From: Gammaproteobacteria bacterium
GTDB lineage: Bacteria > Pseudomonadota > Gammaproteobacteria > Competibacterales > Competibacteraceae
Direction: 5' to 3'
NCBI GenBank assembly: GCA_003562535.1
Contig: PWUP01000352.1
Location: forward strand, 1 to 29,564
DNA length: 29,564 nucleotides
Shown here: in pieces, positions 1-9,500 of the stretch
Layout of the letters: every line of letters begins with the position of its first letter
Position numbering within the stretch: position 1 is the stretch's first letter
Notes under the pieces: model-generated
Seen by the model: the letters and a program-made list of their open reading frames with translations, nothing else
What the model was told of the DNA's origin: nothing
The model's database searches: none
Position numbers and translations under genes: made by a program

Positions 1-19
1 AAGTTCCGTCCACATGGCT

Positions 20-3000
20 TTAATCCAACCAGACCCGTGCATTGGCAAACAAGCGCAACCACGGGCTGGCCTCGCCCAGTTCCGGCGGTCGCCAAGACCA
101 CTGCACCGAGCGAAACACCCGTTCGGGGTGGGGCATCAGCACCGTAATCCGCCCATCGGCATTACTCATGCCGGTAATCCCCTGCGGTGAGCCGTTGGGA
201 TTGTGAGGATAACGCTCGGTGATCTGACCATAAGAGTCAATATAGCGCAACGCCACCTGCCGAGCGTCCAGCGCCTGTTGCGCCCCCTGGTCGTGCGCAA
301 ATTCTGCCCGACCCTCACCGTGGGAGACCACTACGGGTAAACGCGAGCCGACCATATCGCGGAACAGCAGCGAGGGGGAGTCCAGCACTTCAACCAGACT
401 CAGCCGAGCTTCAAATTGTTCGGAACGATTGCGTACAAAGCGCGGCCAGTGGTCACTGCCGGGAATCAGTTCCCGCAATGCCGCCAGCATCTGACAGCCA
501 TTGCACACGCCAAGGGCAAACCGACCGGTATCGGCAAAAAAAGCCGCAAATTGTTCCCGCATCCGCGCATCATAGAGAATCGACTTAGCCCAGCCTTGTC
601 CCGCACCCAATACATCGCCATAAGAAAAGCCCCCACAGGCGGCTAAACCGTGGAAGTCGGTTAATTTCATCCGAGCGCTGAATAAATCGCTCATGTGAAC
701 ATCGACACTCTCAAAACCGGCACGGTCAAACGCGGCGGCCATTTCATAATGGCCATTCACCCCTTGTTCACGCAGCACCGCTAACCGGGGGCGGACACCA
801 CGGGCAATATAGGGAGCACTGACAGGTTCAGCAGGATCAAAACTCAGCGTACAGCTTAAACCGGGGTCATCGTCGTCTTGCAAGGCGCTAAACGCCTCGT
901 GAGCGCAGTCGGGATCATCGCGCAAGGCTTGTATACGGTAACTGGTTTCTGCCCAGACCTGATGCAGTGTGCTGCGCGCCTCATCCAGCAGCACTTGGCC
1001 GCGATAGTGCAGCCGTAAGCGCGGGTCAGTTTTGACCGCACCGAGTCGGTGGCCGCATTCACCCAAGCCAGCGGCCTGCAAGACCGCCATCACTGCTGCA
1101 TAATCGGCGGTGCGGATCTGCACCACGGCTCCCAGTTCTTCGGTAAACAGCGCGGCACTGGGATCATCCCCCAGCGTGTCTAGGGCAATATCCCAGCCGA
1201 CATGGCCGGCAAACGCCATTTCGCACAAGGTCGCCCATAAACCGCCGTCGCTGCGGTCATGATAGGCCAGCAGCCGTCCGCCCGCATTAAGCTGCTGAAT
1301 GCTGGTAAACAAGGCGCGTACATCAGCGGGGCGATCCAGATCAGGCGGGGTATCCCCTAATTGATTATAGACTTGGGCTAATACCGAACCGCCCAAGCGC
1401 TGTTGGCCGCGTCCTAAATCAATCAGCAGCAGTTCGCTGGGTTCGGGGTGACGCTGTAACTGCGGGGTCAGGGTGGCGCGAATATCGCTGACCGGGGCAA
1501 AAGCGGAAATAATCACCGATAGCGGGGCGGTGACGCTGTGAGTCTGTTCGCCCTGTGTCCATAGGGTGCGCATGGACAGGGAGTCCTTGCCCACGGGAAT
1601 GGCTAAATCCAAGGCCGGACACAGTTCTAAACCCAGAGCCGCCACCGTGTCATACAGCAAGGCATCTTCCCCCGGCGCACCGGCGGCGGCCATCCAATTG
1701 GCCGATAAGCGAATATCCGCCAGTTGCTCAATGCGGGCAGCGGCGATATTAGTCAGTGCCTCACCGACCGCCATGCGTGCTGAGGCCGGGCCGTTTAATA
1801 GCGCCAGCGGCGGACGTTCGCCAATGGCCATCGCCTCGCCGGTCACATCACAATAACTGCTGGCGGTTACCCCCACGTCAGCCACCGCAACCTGCCACGG
1901 CCCGACCAATTGATCACGGCAGACCAATCCGCCGACGCTGCGATCCCCGATGGTAATCAAAAATTGCTTATCGGCTACTGTGGGAAAGCGCAATACCCGC
2001 CGCACGGCTTCCATCAGGGTGACTCCAGTACGGTTCAGGGGTTCACGCAGCGGGCTGAGACGCACCACATCACGGGTCATGCGCGGTGGTTTGCCCAATA
2101 GCATACTTAGCGGTAAATCCACTGGGGGATGGCCGAGTAATGCATCATTCACCACTAATTGCTGCACTTCAGTGGTCACACCTAAGACCGCTTGAGGACA
2201 GCGTTCGCGGGCGCACAGGGCTTGGAACTCAGCCAAACGCTCGGCGGCAATCGCCAGCACATAACGCTCCTGAGCCTCATTACTCCAGATTTCGCGTGGA
2301 CTCATACTGGGATCGGCATTAGGAATAGCGCGTAGCTCAAAGCGTCCGCCGCGACCGGCATCATGGATGATTTCCGGCAGGGCATTGGACAGCCCCCCGG
2401 CACCGACATCGTGAATGGAGAGTATCGGATTGGCTGCCCCCAGCGCCCAACAGCGGTCGATGACTTCCTGACAACGCCGCTGGATTTCCGGATTCTCGCG
2501 TTGCACCGAGGCAAAATCCAGTTCGGCATCCCCGTGACCACTGGCTTGGCTGGACGCCGCACCGCCACCCAAACCGATCAACAAGGCCGGCCCGCCTAAG
2601 ACCACAATCGGGGTGTCAGGAGGCAGGGGGGCTTTTTCAATATGCTCAGCGCGAATGGTCCCTAATCCGCCGGCAATCATGATCGGCTTATGATAACCGC
2701 GCCAGCCTTCCGGCAGGCGTTGCTCAAAGCTGCGGAAAAACCCCATGATACACGGACGGCCAAATTCATTATTATACCCCGCAGCGCCTAGCGGTGCGGC
2801 GAGCATGATGTCTAACGGACTGGCAATCCGTTCGGGGCGGCCCGGATCGTCCATTTCCCATGGTTGCATATCATCGGGAATCCGTAGATGCGATACGCTA
2901 TAGCCGACTAAACCGGCCTTGGGCTTAGCGCCCCGTCCGGTGGCGCCTTCGTCGCGGATTTCCCCACCCGAACCGGTAGCCGCTCCAGGAAAGGGTGAGA

Positions 3001-3922
3001 CAGCCGTGGGGTGATTATGGGTTTCGACTTTGAGCAGAATATGTGCTGCTTCAGAGTGATAGCGATATATGCTGGTTTGTGGATCGGCAAACCAGCGCTG
3101 AGTGTCATGGCCGCTGATCACAGCAGCATTATCCCGATAGGCCGATAACACCCCCTGCGGTGTGCGGGCGTGGGTGTTACGGATCATGGCAAATAAGGAT
3201 GAGGTCTGAGCCTGGCCGTCGATGATCCAGTCGGCGTTGAAAATTTTATGGCGACAATGTTCAGAATTGGCCTGAGCGAACATCATCAGCTCAGCGTCTG
3301 TTGGGTCACGCTTAAGTTCTTGATAATGAGCTATTAAATAGTCGATTTCATCCTCAGCCAATGCCAAACCCAGTGCCTGATTGGCCACCAGCAGCGCCTC
3401 GCGCCCCGCGCTGAGCAGGGGGATATGCCCTAGCGGTCGCGGTGCAGCGGTAGCGAACAGCGCCGGTTCGGCGGCGGCGGGCAGTAGCACTTGAGTCATG
3501 CGGTCATGCAGCAGGGGAGCCACCGTAGCCCCTTGTTGGGCATCGAGGGCGCTAATCCCGCGCAAAGTCCAGACCTGACCGTGTTCGATGCGCCGTACTG
3601 CTTCCAAACCGCAGCGTTGGGCGATATCCGTAGCCTTAGAAGACCACGGGGATACCGTACCTAAGCGGGGTATGACCAACAGTTGCAACGCCGTGCCTGA
3701 GTAGGGCAGGGGAGCGGTGGTGGCTAATAATTGCTCCAGTAACGCCTGTTGCGCGGGGTCTAGGGGGGCGGCGCAGTCGATAAAATACACCGCTTCGCAG
3801 TACAAACCGGTCAAGGCGGGAAGTTCATGGCGCAGTGGGGCTAATAGACGATCTAGGCGGAAGCGCGAACCTGTCGGGCCGCCAAATAAGCGCAAGGTGT
3901 GCTGAGTGTGAGGGGCTGTCAT
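20..3922 (-). CDS. purL: Phosphoribosylformylglycinamidine synthase, single-chain (large) form
   Basis: Catalyses the ATP- and glutamine-dependent conversion of FGAR to FGAM in de novo purine synthesis, in the cytoplasm. The 1300-residue length is normal for the gammaproteobacterial fused enzyme. Visible in order are a PurS-like N-terminal region, a linker with the NSEHCRH motif near residue 220, the first synthetase half with KVETHNHPTAVSPFPGAATG, the second half with LGGSVLAQVY and DRSDGGL, and a C-terminal class I glutaminase. The glutaminase nucleophile is Cys1140 (GVCNGCQM) and the other catalytic residues are His1265 and Glu1267 (PHPER), spaced as in the E. coli enzyme. The ATG at 3922 follows the ubiX stop by 56 bp and has no strong Shine-Dalgarno sequence. 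It is probably the last gene of an amiC-ubiX-purL run. The reading frame looks intact. Confidence 0.98.
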   Translation of the reverse strand: MTAPHTQHTLRLFGGPTGSRFRLDRLLAPLRHELPALTGLYCEAVYFIDCAAPLDPAQQALLEQLLATTAPLPYSGTALQLLVIPRLGTVSPWSSKATDIAQRCGLEAVRRIEHGQVWTLRGISALDAQQGATVAPLLHDRMTQVLLPAAAEPALFATAAPRPLGHIPLLSAGREALLVANQALGLALAEDEIDYLIAHYQELKRDPTDAELMMFAQANSEHCRHKIFNADWIIDGQAQTSSLFAMIRNTHARTPQGVLSAYRDNAAVISGHDTQRWFADPQTSIYRYHSEAAHILLKVETHNHPTAVSPFPGAATGSGGEIRDEGATGRGAKPKAGLVGYSVSHLRIPDDMQPWEMDDPGRPERIASPLDIMLAAPLGAAGYNNEFGRPCIMGFFRSFEQRLPEGWRGYHKPIMIAGGLGTIRAEHIEKAPLPPDTPIVVLGGPALLIGLGGGAASSQASGHGDAELDFASVQRENPEIQRRCQEVIDRCWALGAANPILSIHDVGAGGLSNALPEIIHDAGRGGRFELRAIPNADPSMSPREIWSNEAQERYVLAIAAERLAEFQALCARERCPQAVLGVTTEVQQLVVNDALLGHPPVDLPLSMLLGKPPRMTRDVVRLSPLREPLNRTGVTLMEAVRRVLRFPTVADKQFLITIGDRSVGGLVCRDQLVGPWQVAVADVGVTASSYCDVTGEAMAIGERPPLALLNGPASARMAVGEALTNIAAARIEQLADIRLSANWMAAAGAPGEDALLYDTVAALGLELCPALDLAIPVGKDSLSMRTLWTQGEQTHSVTAPLSVIISAFAPVSDIRATLTPQLQRHPEPSELLLIDLGRGQQRLGGSVLAQVYNQLGDTPPDLDRPADVRALFTSIQQLNAGGRLLAYHDRSDGGLWATLCEMAFAGHVGWDIALDTLGDDPSAALFTEELGAVVQIRTADYAAVMAVLQAAGLGECGHRLGAVKTDPRLRLHYRGQVLLDEARSTLHQVWAETSYRIQALRDDPDCAHEAFSALQDDDDPGLSCTLSFDPAEPVSAPYIARGVRPRLAVLREQGVNGHYEMAAAFDRAGFESVDVHMSDLFSARMKLTDFHGLAACGGFSYGDVLGAGQGWAKSILYDARMREQFAAFFADTGRFALGVCNGCQMLAALRELIPGSDHWPRFVRNRSEQFEARLSLVEVLDSPSLLFRDMVGSRLPVVVSHGEGRAEFAHDQGAQQALDARQVALRYIDSYGQITERYPHNPNGSPQGITGMSNADGRITVLMPHPERVFRSVQWSWRPPELGEASPWLRLFANARVWLD

Positions 3923-3978
3923 TATGGCTGAATCAATGGATTAGATTAAAGGAATGAGCTAAGAGACGGCGCAGTGCT

Positions 3979-4629
3979 TCAGCGCCCGATCTGCTCACCC
4001 CAGCGAGGAATCGGTGCAATGCTGGGATCGACAGCAAACAGATCCAGCACTCGGCGCACCGTGTAATCCACCATCTCATCGATGGATTCTGGTCGGCTGT
4101 AGAATGCTGGCACCGGTGGGAAGATAATTCCGCCCATTTCGGTCACGGTGGTCATATTACGCAAATGCACCAGATTCAGCGGGGCTTCGCGGGTCAGCAA
4201 AACCAGTCGCCGCCGTTCTTTCAGCACCACATCGGCGGCTCGGGTCAGTAGCGAAGCGGTGACTCCGGTGGCGATTTCCGCCAAAGTGCGCATAGAACAG
4301 GGGGCAATCACCATGCCTAAGGTGGCAAACGAGCCGCTGGAGACGCAGGCCGCCACATCGCGAAACGCATGCACCTCGGTGGCCAAGGCTTCAATCGCCT
4401 TGGGCTTGAGATTGGTTTCGTAGTTAATCGCCAGTCGGGCGGAATCCGACAGAATCAGATGGGTTTCTATCGGCGTGGTGCGCAGAATTTCTAGCAGACG
4501 CACACCGTACACCACGCCCGATGCGCCGGTGATGCCGACAATCAGGCGCGGGTTAGGGGGGGATGAGGTAGCGATTGATTCAACCTTCGGGGATGCGAAT
4601 TGTGATGCCTGCCGGTAATTGATGAGCAC
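3979..4629 (-). CDS. ubiX: Flavin prenyltransferase UbiX
   Basis: UbiX attaches a dimethylallyl group to FMN to make prenyl-FMN, the cofactor of the UbiD decarboxylase in ubiquinone synthesis. The 216 residues carry the family signatures: GITGASG at 32-38 (FMN binding), the SGS motif around 98-100, APCSMRTLAEIATG from 109, and the TREAPLN segment near 146-152. The start is a GTG at 4629 that lies 50 bp inside the end of the amidase gene. Between the amidase stop and the first conserved residues there is no in-frame ATG, GTG or TTG, so this overlapping start is the only conventional one, and translational coupling is likely. It gives an N-terminal extension of about 28 residues before the conserved core. 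purL follows 56 bp downstream. Confidence 0.95.
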   Translation of the reverse strand: MLINYRQASQFASPKVESIATSSPPNPRLIVGITGASGVVYGVRLLEILRTTPIETHLILSDSARLAINYETNLKPKAIEALATEVHAFRDVAACVSSGSFATLGMVIAPCSMRTLAEIATGVTASLLTRAADVVLKERRRLVLLTREAPLNLVHLRNMTTVTEMGGIIFPPVPAFYSRPESIDEMVDYTVRRVLDLFAVDPSIAPIPRWGEQIGR

Positions 4630-6019
4630 TGCTGATGCCGTTGATGGACAATAACTGGTTCACACTGACATCGTAACGCCGCGCAATGCTGAACAAGGTA
4701 TCACCACGTTTGACCACATAAGAACGGGTACCGCTGGGTTGTTGGGTGTCAACAATCTCCAAGCCTAGACCCGGACGTGACTGAGCGAACTCACGAATCC
4801 CTTCCATGATGGCAACAGCCAAGCGTTGTTGATAGCTTGCTGTATTCAGTAATTTTTCTTCTTCAGGATTAGAGATAAACCCCGCTTCTACCAATATGGA
4901 CGGCATATCCGGCGCTCTGAGCACGGCAAAATTCGCTCGTTCAACGTTGGCGCTGTGTAACCGCCCAACCTGACCCATACGCGATAATATTTTACTGCCA
5001 GCGTCATTGCTTTCAGCTAAGACTGCATCGTGTACCATATCATAAACCACTTGGCGCAGTTCGCGATCACGGATGTTGAGATCATCCCCGGTTTGCCGTG
5101 CGGATTCGTTTTCAGACTCCGCCAGCCACCGCGCCATGCTGCTGGAGGCACCACCTGTGGACAACATATACACCGAAGCCCCACGCGGTTGCGGGCTGGT
5201 GAAGGCATCGGCATGGACAGAAATGAATAAATCCGCATTATGCTGACGGGCGATAGCCACCCGCTCGAATAAGCGCAAATAGACATCACGATCGCGGGTC
5301 AATATTGCACGCATTCCTGGTTCATCATTAATTAGCCGCGCCAAACGCTTGCTGATTTCCAGCACCACATCTTTCTCGCGCACACCGCTAGGGCCTACAG
5401 CGCCCGGATCTCTTCCCCCATGACCGGGATCAATGGCAATCACAATATCACGCCGCCGAGTAATCAATGCAACCGGCTCCATCTGGCGGGCTTCGGCATT
5501 GGTGGTGGCGGCTGAATCAGAATCTGTAGCACTCGTGGCCGCTTGCCCCAGCAGTTGGATACTGGGTAAAGCCGCAGTGGCTACGGTTTGTGCGGCTTGC
5601 ACTCGCGGCGTGGTAAACGACAGTTCGCTGGGATCAGCAAACACTGGCTGCCGAGAACGAAACACATCAAGCACCAAATGATAGCCATCACGCTCAACCA
5701 CGGATACTTGGCTGTAAACGGGGCGAGTTAAATCAACCACCACTCGCAACTGAGTACGCTCACGCACTCCGCTGCGCACCCCTTGCACGTCTTGCGATAC
5801 CAGATGCTGTTCAAGCTGATGGGCGGCAGTTCCTTTAAGATCAATGACAAAGCGTGGCGGATTATCAAGTAAAAAACTGCGGTAATCGGTCGGAGCACTG
5901 AGTCCAAAAACCAATTGACTCCCGTCAGGGAGTTCAAATAGCCGCCCGCCACTGAGCTGAACCTGTGCAGCGCACACGGTAGACATCCAAAACAGAAGTA
6001 ATGCGGCTAGTAGTCTCAT
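4580..6019 (-). CDS. amiC: N-acetylmuramoyl-L-alanine amidase with AMIN and LysM domains (AmiB/AmiC type)
   Basis: Periplasmic zinc amidase that cleaves the amide bond between MurNAc and the stem peptide, normally during daughter-cell separation. From the ATG at 6019 the protein has 479 residues: a signal peptide (about 1-17, ending VCA), an AMIN domain (about 20-120), a low-complexity linker, an Amidase_3 domain (about 191-413) and a C-terminal LysM domain (about 432-477). Expected zinc ligands are His200 (DPGHGG), Glu215 (VREKD) and His269 (SVHAD), with catalytic Glu378 (LVEAGF). The insertion around 291-345 matches the autoinhibitory helix region of amidases activated by EnvC or NlpD. The frame stays open upstream to 6265, but that extension is cysteine-rich, lacks a signal peptide and crosses the promoter, so I reject it. 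The AmiB/AmiC distinction is uncertain. Confidence 0.93.
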   Translation of the reverse strand: MRLLAALLLFWMSTVCAAQVQLSGGRLFELPDGSQLVFGLSAPTDYRSFLLDNPPRFVIDLKGTAAHQLEQHLVSQDVQGVRSGVRERTQLRVVVDLTRPVYSQVSVVERDGYHLVLDVFRSRQPVFADPSELSFTTPRVQAAQTVATAALPSIQLLGQAATSATDSDSAATTNAEARQMEPVALITRRRDIVIAIDPGHGGRDPGAVGPSGVREKDVVLEISKRLARLINDEPGMRAILTRDRDVYLRLFERVAIARQHNADLFISVHADAFTSPQPRGASVYMLSTGGASSSMARWLAESENESARQTGDDLNIRDRELRQVVYDMVHDAVLAESNDAGSKILSRMGQVGRLHSANVERANFAVLRAPDMPSILVEAGFISNPEEEKLLNTASYQQRLAVAIMEGIREFAQSRPGLGLEIVDTQQPSGTRSYVVKRGDTLFSIARRYDVSVNQLLSINGISSAHQLPAGITIRIPEG

Positions 6020-6079
6020 AGCACAAACCCACTGGAATATGCCGTTGATGGCGTCGATATGATGAATTAGTGAGTATCC

Positions 6080-6108
6080 ATTATATCGCAACGACGGTAA
6101 AACGACAG
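6080..6108 (-). promoter_or_regulatory. Promoter candidate for amiC-ubiX-purL
   Basis: On the minus strand a perfect -10 hexamer TATAAT (6080-6085) follows a CTGTCG -35-like hexamer (6103-6108, three of six consensus bases) by 17 bp. Transcription would begin near 6073 and leave a leader of about 54 nt before the amiC ATG at 6019. This is a sequence match only. Confidence 0.5.
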
Positions 6109-6141
6109 GGTGCCGCAGCGGATTTGAGAACCCCAGGCTGG

Positions 6142-6211
6142 CCGACAGGCTGTCGGGCATGTCCAATGCCCCACCAAAACGGCACCCACAGCAACAGGTT
6201 GGGGTCAACCT
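6142..6211. repeat. Three tandem inverted repeats upstream of amiC
   Basis: Three dyads lie side by side. The first is CCGACAG-G-CTGTCGG at 6142-6156. The second is GGGCAT with a 5-nt loop and ATGCCC at 6155-6171. The third is AGGTTG with a 4-nt loop and CAACCT at 6196-6211. A further copy of GGCATTG at 6234-6240 could pair with CAATGCC at 6165-6171 as an alternative. The block is upstream of the predicted amiC promoter, so it could hold operator sites or be a structured remnant. No known family was recognised. Confidence 0.45.
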
Positions 6212-6287
6212 AACCCACACAGCTATAGCCATTGGCATTGATTCACGGACACGCCCATCGCTCATCCGTTGCCGGTAGGTAGTGAGC

Positions 6288-6434
6288 CTAACGTCCTGTC
6301 TGAATGAAAAATGCGCCCCATACGACGGTCGTCACCGGGAGCTGATGGTTCAACATCTGCGTCAGCGTAGCGGTTGTTATCGGGCCTTCCTGCACGCGGC
6401 CATCACGGCTGTAAAACCACGCGGTGTTATTCAT
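6288..6434 (-). CDS. Small ORF matching most of a GYF_2 (DUF4339) domain, possibly a gene remnant
   Basis: A 48-codon ATG-to-TAG frame whose product has W6-F-Y, an EGP motif at 16-18 and a TTVVW segment at 35-39. This is the spacing of the GYF_2 domain, a short module usually found at the N-terminus of bacterial membrane proteins. The usual continuation (a glycine-methionine turn and a last tryptophan) is missing. The protein instead ends nine residues after VVW, and neither other frame restores the motif. An AGGG lies 11-14 nt upstream of the ATG. It is either a tiny GYF_2 protein or the front end of a decayed gene whose rest has been lost. It is the only gene-like content in the 512-bp gap between amiC and the hybrid kinase. 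Confidence 0.45.
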   Translation of the reverse strand: MNNTAWFYSRDGRVQEGPITTATLTQMLNHQLPVTTVVWGAFFIQTGR

Positions 6435-6531
6435 AAGGTTTTGCCCTGATCCCATTCATCGAGTTTAAATGTCTAACACAACGACACAGACTTTAAGTTT
6501 AAGCACCATCGACCGTTGGGTCTACCTCCCA

Positions 6532-9500
6532 TCATCTGGTATGTTCCGCAATCATCTGCTCCAGTCGTTCCTGCACAAAGCGAAAACGGAAGGCGTTCAG
6601 GGGTGATCGCAGGGCGGCTAAGTCTTCAGCCAGTGGGGTGTGCTCAAAATGGCTTTCCAGTTCAGCAAACTGTTGTAAGGCATCAAACTGGGACTGCTCT
6701 AGCAAGGGTAACAGCGCCTGTACTTGAGCGGTGAACTCAACCCAGTCCACAGCCGTGGACTGAGCCGCTGGACGAGCCGCTGCCTCCGCCTCGGGGCGGT
6801 GTGTGGTCGGTGCATACTGCGCCAGTAGGGCTGTGAGTGCTTTGAAATCCAAAGGCTTGCTTAAATAATTATCCATGCCCGCATCCAGACAGCGTTGCCG
6901 ATCTTCGGGAAAGGCATCAGCGGTTAAGGCGATAATCGGGATGGGGGAACGCTGTTGCTCACGCTCCCAAGCACGGATCTGTTGAGTCGCAGCGTAGCCA
7001 TCGAGTACCGGCATTTGCACATCCATTAAAATCAAGTCGATGCGCTCTGCTTCGGCGATGAACCGCTCCACACCAAGCTGACCGTTGGCGGCCAGCACTG
7101 TTTGCATACCGTGTTGTTGCAAGATCTCACTGATCACCACCTGATTGTCGGGATGATCTTCGACAATCAATACCCGCCCGGTTGACCATGCCTCTGATGC
7201 GGCGATGGCCGTGCGCGGTTGAGTGCGGGTGTCGCTGCCCTCGGGCAGTCGCTCCAGCCGGACTCGGAACCAAAAACGTGACCCTTCACCCGGTGAGCTG
7301 TCCACACCCACCTCACCGTCCATGGCTGCGGCTAGACGGCGGACAATCGATAAGCCTAATCCGGTGCCGCCAAACTGGCGAGTCATGGAATCATCCACTT
7401 GGCTGAAGGCTTGAAACAGCCGATCCTGGTGTTCTGGCGCAATCCCAATGCCGGTGTCAGTGACGGCAAACTCTAGGATATCGTGAGTTTCTTGGGATTC
7501 GGCTACCCGGGCGTCAATACGCACTGCACCTTGGTGAGTGAATTTAAGCGCATTATTGACCAAGTTATTGAGCATTTGTCGCAGCCGATGCGGATCCCCT
7601 CGATAGCGCTGGGAGGTGTGCTCTAAACCCACGGAGTCCAACGTTACCCCCTGATCCTGAGCGACACTGCTGAACAACGATTGAATTTCATGCAGCATCT
7701 GTGCGGGTTCGACCACACCGTCTTCTAACGTTAATTTGCCCGCTTCGATTTTTGATAGATCAAGAATATCGTTGAGCAAGGTGAGCAGTGACTGGCCTGC
7801 ATTTAAAATTGTGCGAGCGTAGTCTTGAGTTTGGGCGGGGCTGCGCGGGGCGGCGAGCAACAACTGCGCCATGCCAAGAATCGCGTTCATCGGGGTTCGC
7901 AGTTCATGGCTCATGGTGGCTAAAAATCGGCTTTTAGCCACGTTAGCGGCTTCGGCGGCGGTTTTGAGCCGTTCCGCCTCGCTGAGTGTGGCTTGCAAGC
8001 GCAGTTCGGCCTGTTTCTGCTCGGTGATGTCCATGACAATGCCCACCACTTTGGTGACTTGGCCCTGTTCAATCACTGGTTCAGTTTTAGTGCGAATCCA
8101 TTTGTGCTGTTGCTGGTAGTCCATAAACGGAAATACCAGATCATAGCTTTGGCCGTGGTCAACACAGGCTTGGAAGGCATTGAAGATTTTTTCTCTATCC
8201 TCAGCCAGATAACAACGAATACTGTCGTTAATACAATCAAGATCCGGATCAGCCTTGACCCCATGCAGAGTAAACAGCCCTTGAGTCCAAAACATCTTGC
8301 GGCTAGCGACTTGATATTCCCAGCCGCCAATTTTAGCTAAGGTCTCGCCGTCCATCAGCAGACGTTCACTGCGTTGTAGCTCGGTTTGTGCTTGTTTGAG
8401 TGAATTTTCGAGTGTCTGGCGCTCGGTCATGTCGCGGGCGGCGGCGTAAATCAAATGGCCTTTGGGGCGCGAGAGCCACTCGATGTAGCGATAAGAGCCA
8501 TCACGACAGCGAAAACGGTTGGTAAAGCCGACCACAGTGTCACCCTGTCCCAAGTTAGCCATCGCCTCTAAGGTAGCGGCTACGTCATCAGGATGGACTA
8601 ATTCGATAAATGGGCGCTGCTGTAACTCAGCAGCCGAATAGCCCAAAGTATGCTCCCAAGCGGTATTGGTTTTCAGCAAATAGCCGTCCAGATTGGCAAT
8701 ACAGAGCAAGTCCAGGTTGACGGTGAAAAAATTTTCTATTTCATCGGCTTGACGTTTGCGCTCGGTGATGTCGATCACAAAACCATCCAGATAGCGCACC
8801 TGACTCTGAGGATCAACAATGGCGCGGCCTTTTTCGTAAACCCACAGAATATTGCCATTTTTGTGGCATAACTGATATTCCAATTCCCAGGCTTGGCCGT
8901 GGGCGGTGGCGTGGGTGATGGTGTCAGCGACCCGCTGCCTGTCCTCGGCAACAATGAGTTGATTGTAGGAAATCACCTGATTATTGAGTAATTCTTCAGG
9001 GCGATAACCGAGGTATTGCGCGACTTGACCGCTGAGAAACTGCATCGTCCAGTCGGCATCGTTATGGCAGCGATAGGTAATACCGGGAATATTATCGACC
9101 AGGGAGGCGTATTGTTCGCGGCTGTCGATGGCCTCGGCTAGAGCGGCTTCTGCAACCTGATGACTGTGTGCTAAGCGGCGCAATACCACCACAAAGCCCA
9201 GAATCAGCAATAGGGCTAAGGCGACCACCCGTTGAACGTGTAGACGCCAGCCGGCCAAATAGTCGTTGCGAGACAGCGCGACTTGAGCATAAAACGGGTA
9301 GTTCTCCAGCCGTTGAAAGCTGCCCAGCCTGGGTTCGCCGTCGGTGCTGGCAATGTAAGACATATAGTCTGAGCGCTCACCAGCCATCACACGCTGGCGC
9401 GAGAGGCTGTCTGGAGGCAAGGGTTGGTTAAAGTCAGCTTCATTGTAGCGGGGGGCGCGGGCAATCAGTGCCGTGGTATCACTGCGCCGGATCACAGCGA

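Noticed and set aside
13..15. Possible start codon of a further minus-strand gene just after purL
   Set aside because: Only five codons are visible before the window edge, so nothing can be supported.
416..3905. Many open frames on the opposite strand and in other frames of purL
   Set aside because: They have no ribosome sites or recognisable domains and are expected by chance inside a long GC-rich gene.
6081..6209. A minus-strand stretch with a tryptophan-rich hydrophobic segment (LLLWVPFWWGIG), possibly the membrane part of the broken GYF_2 gene
   Set aside because: It has no ATG, is short, lies in a different frame from the GYF_2 ORF and overlaps the inverted repeats; too weak to call a gene.
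6020..6265. N-terminal extension of the amiC frame by 82 codons
   Set aside because: It has no signal peptide or conserved residues, is rich in cysteine, and crosses the predicted promoter; a clear signal peptide begins at the ATG at 6019.
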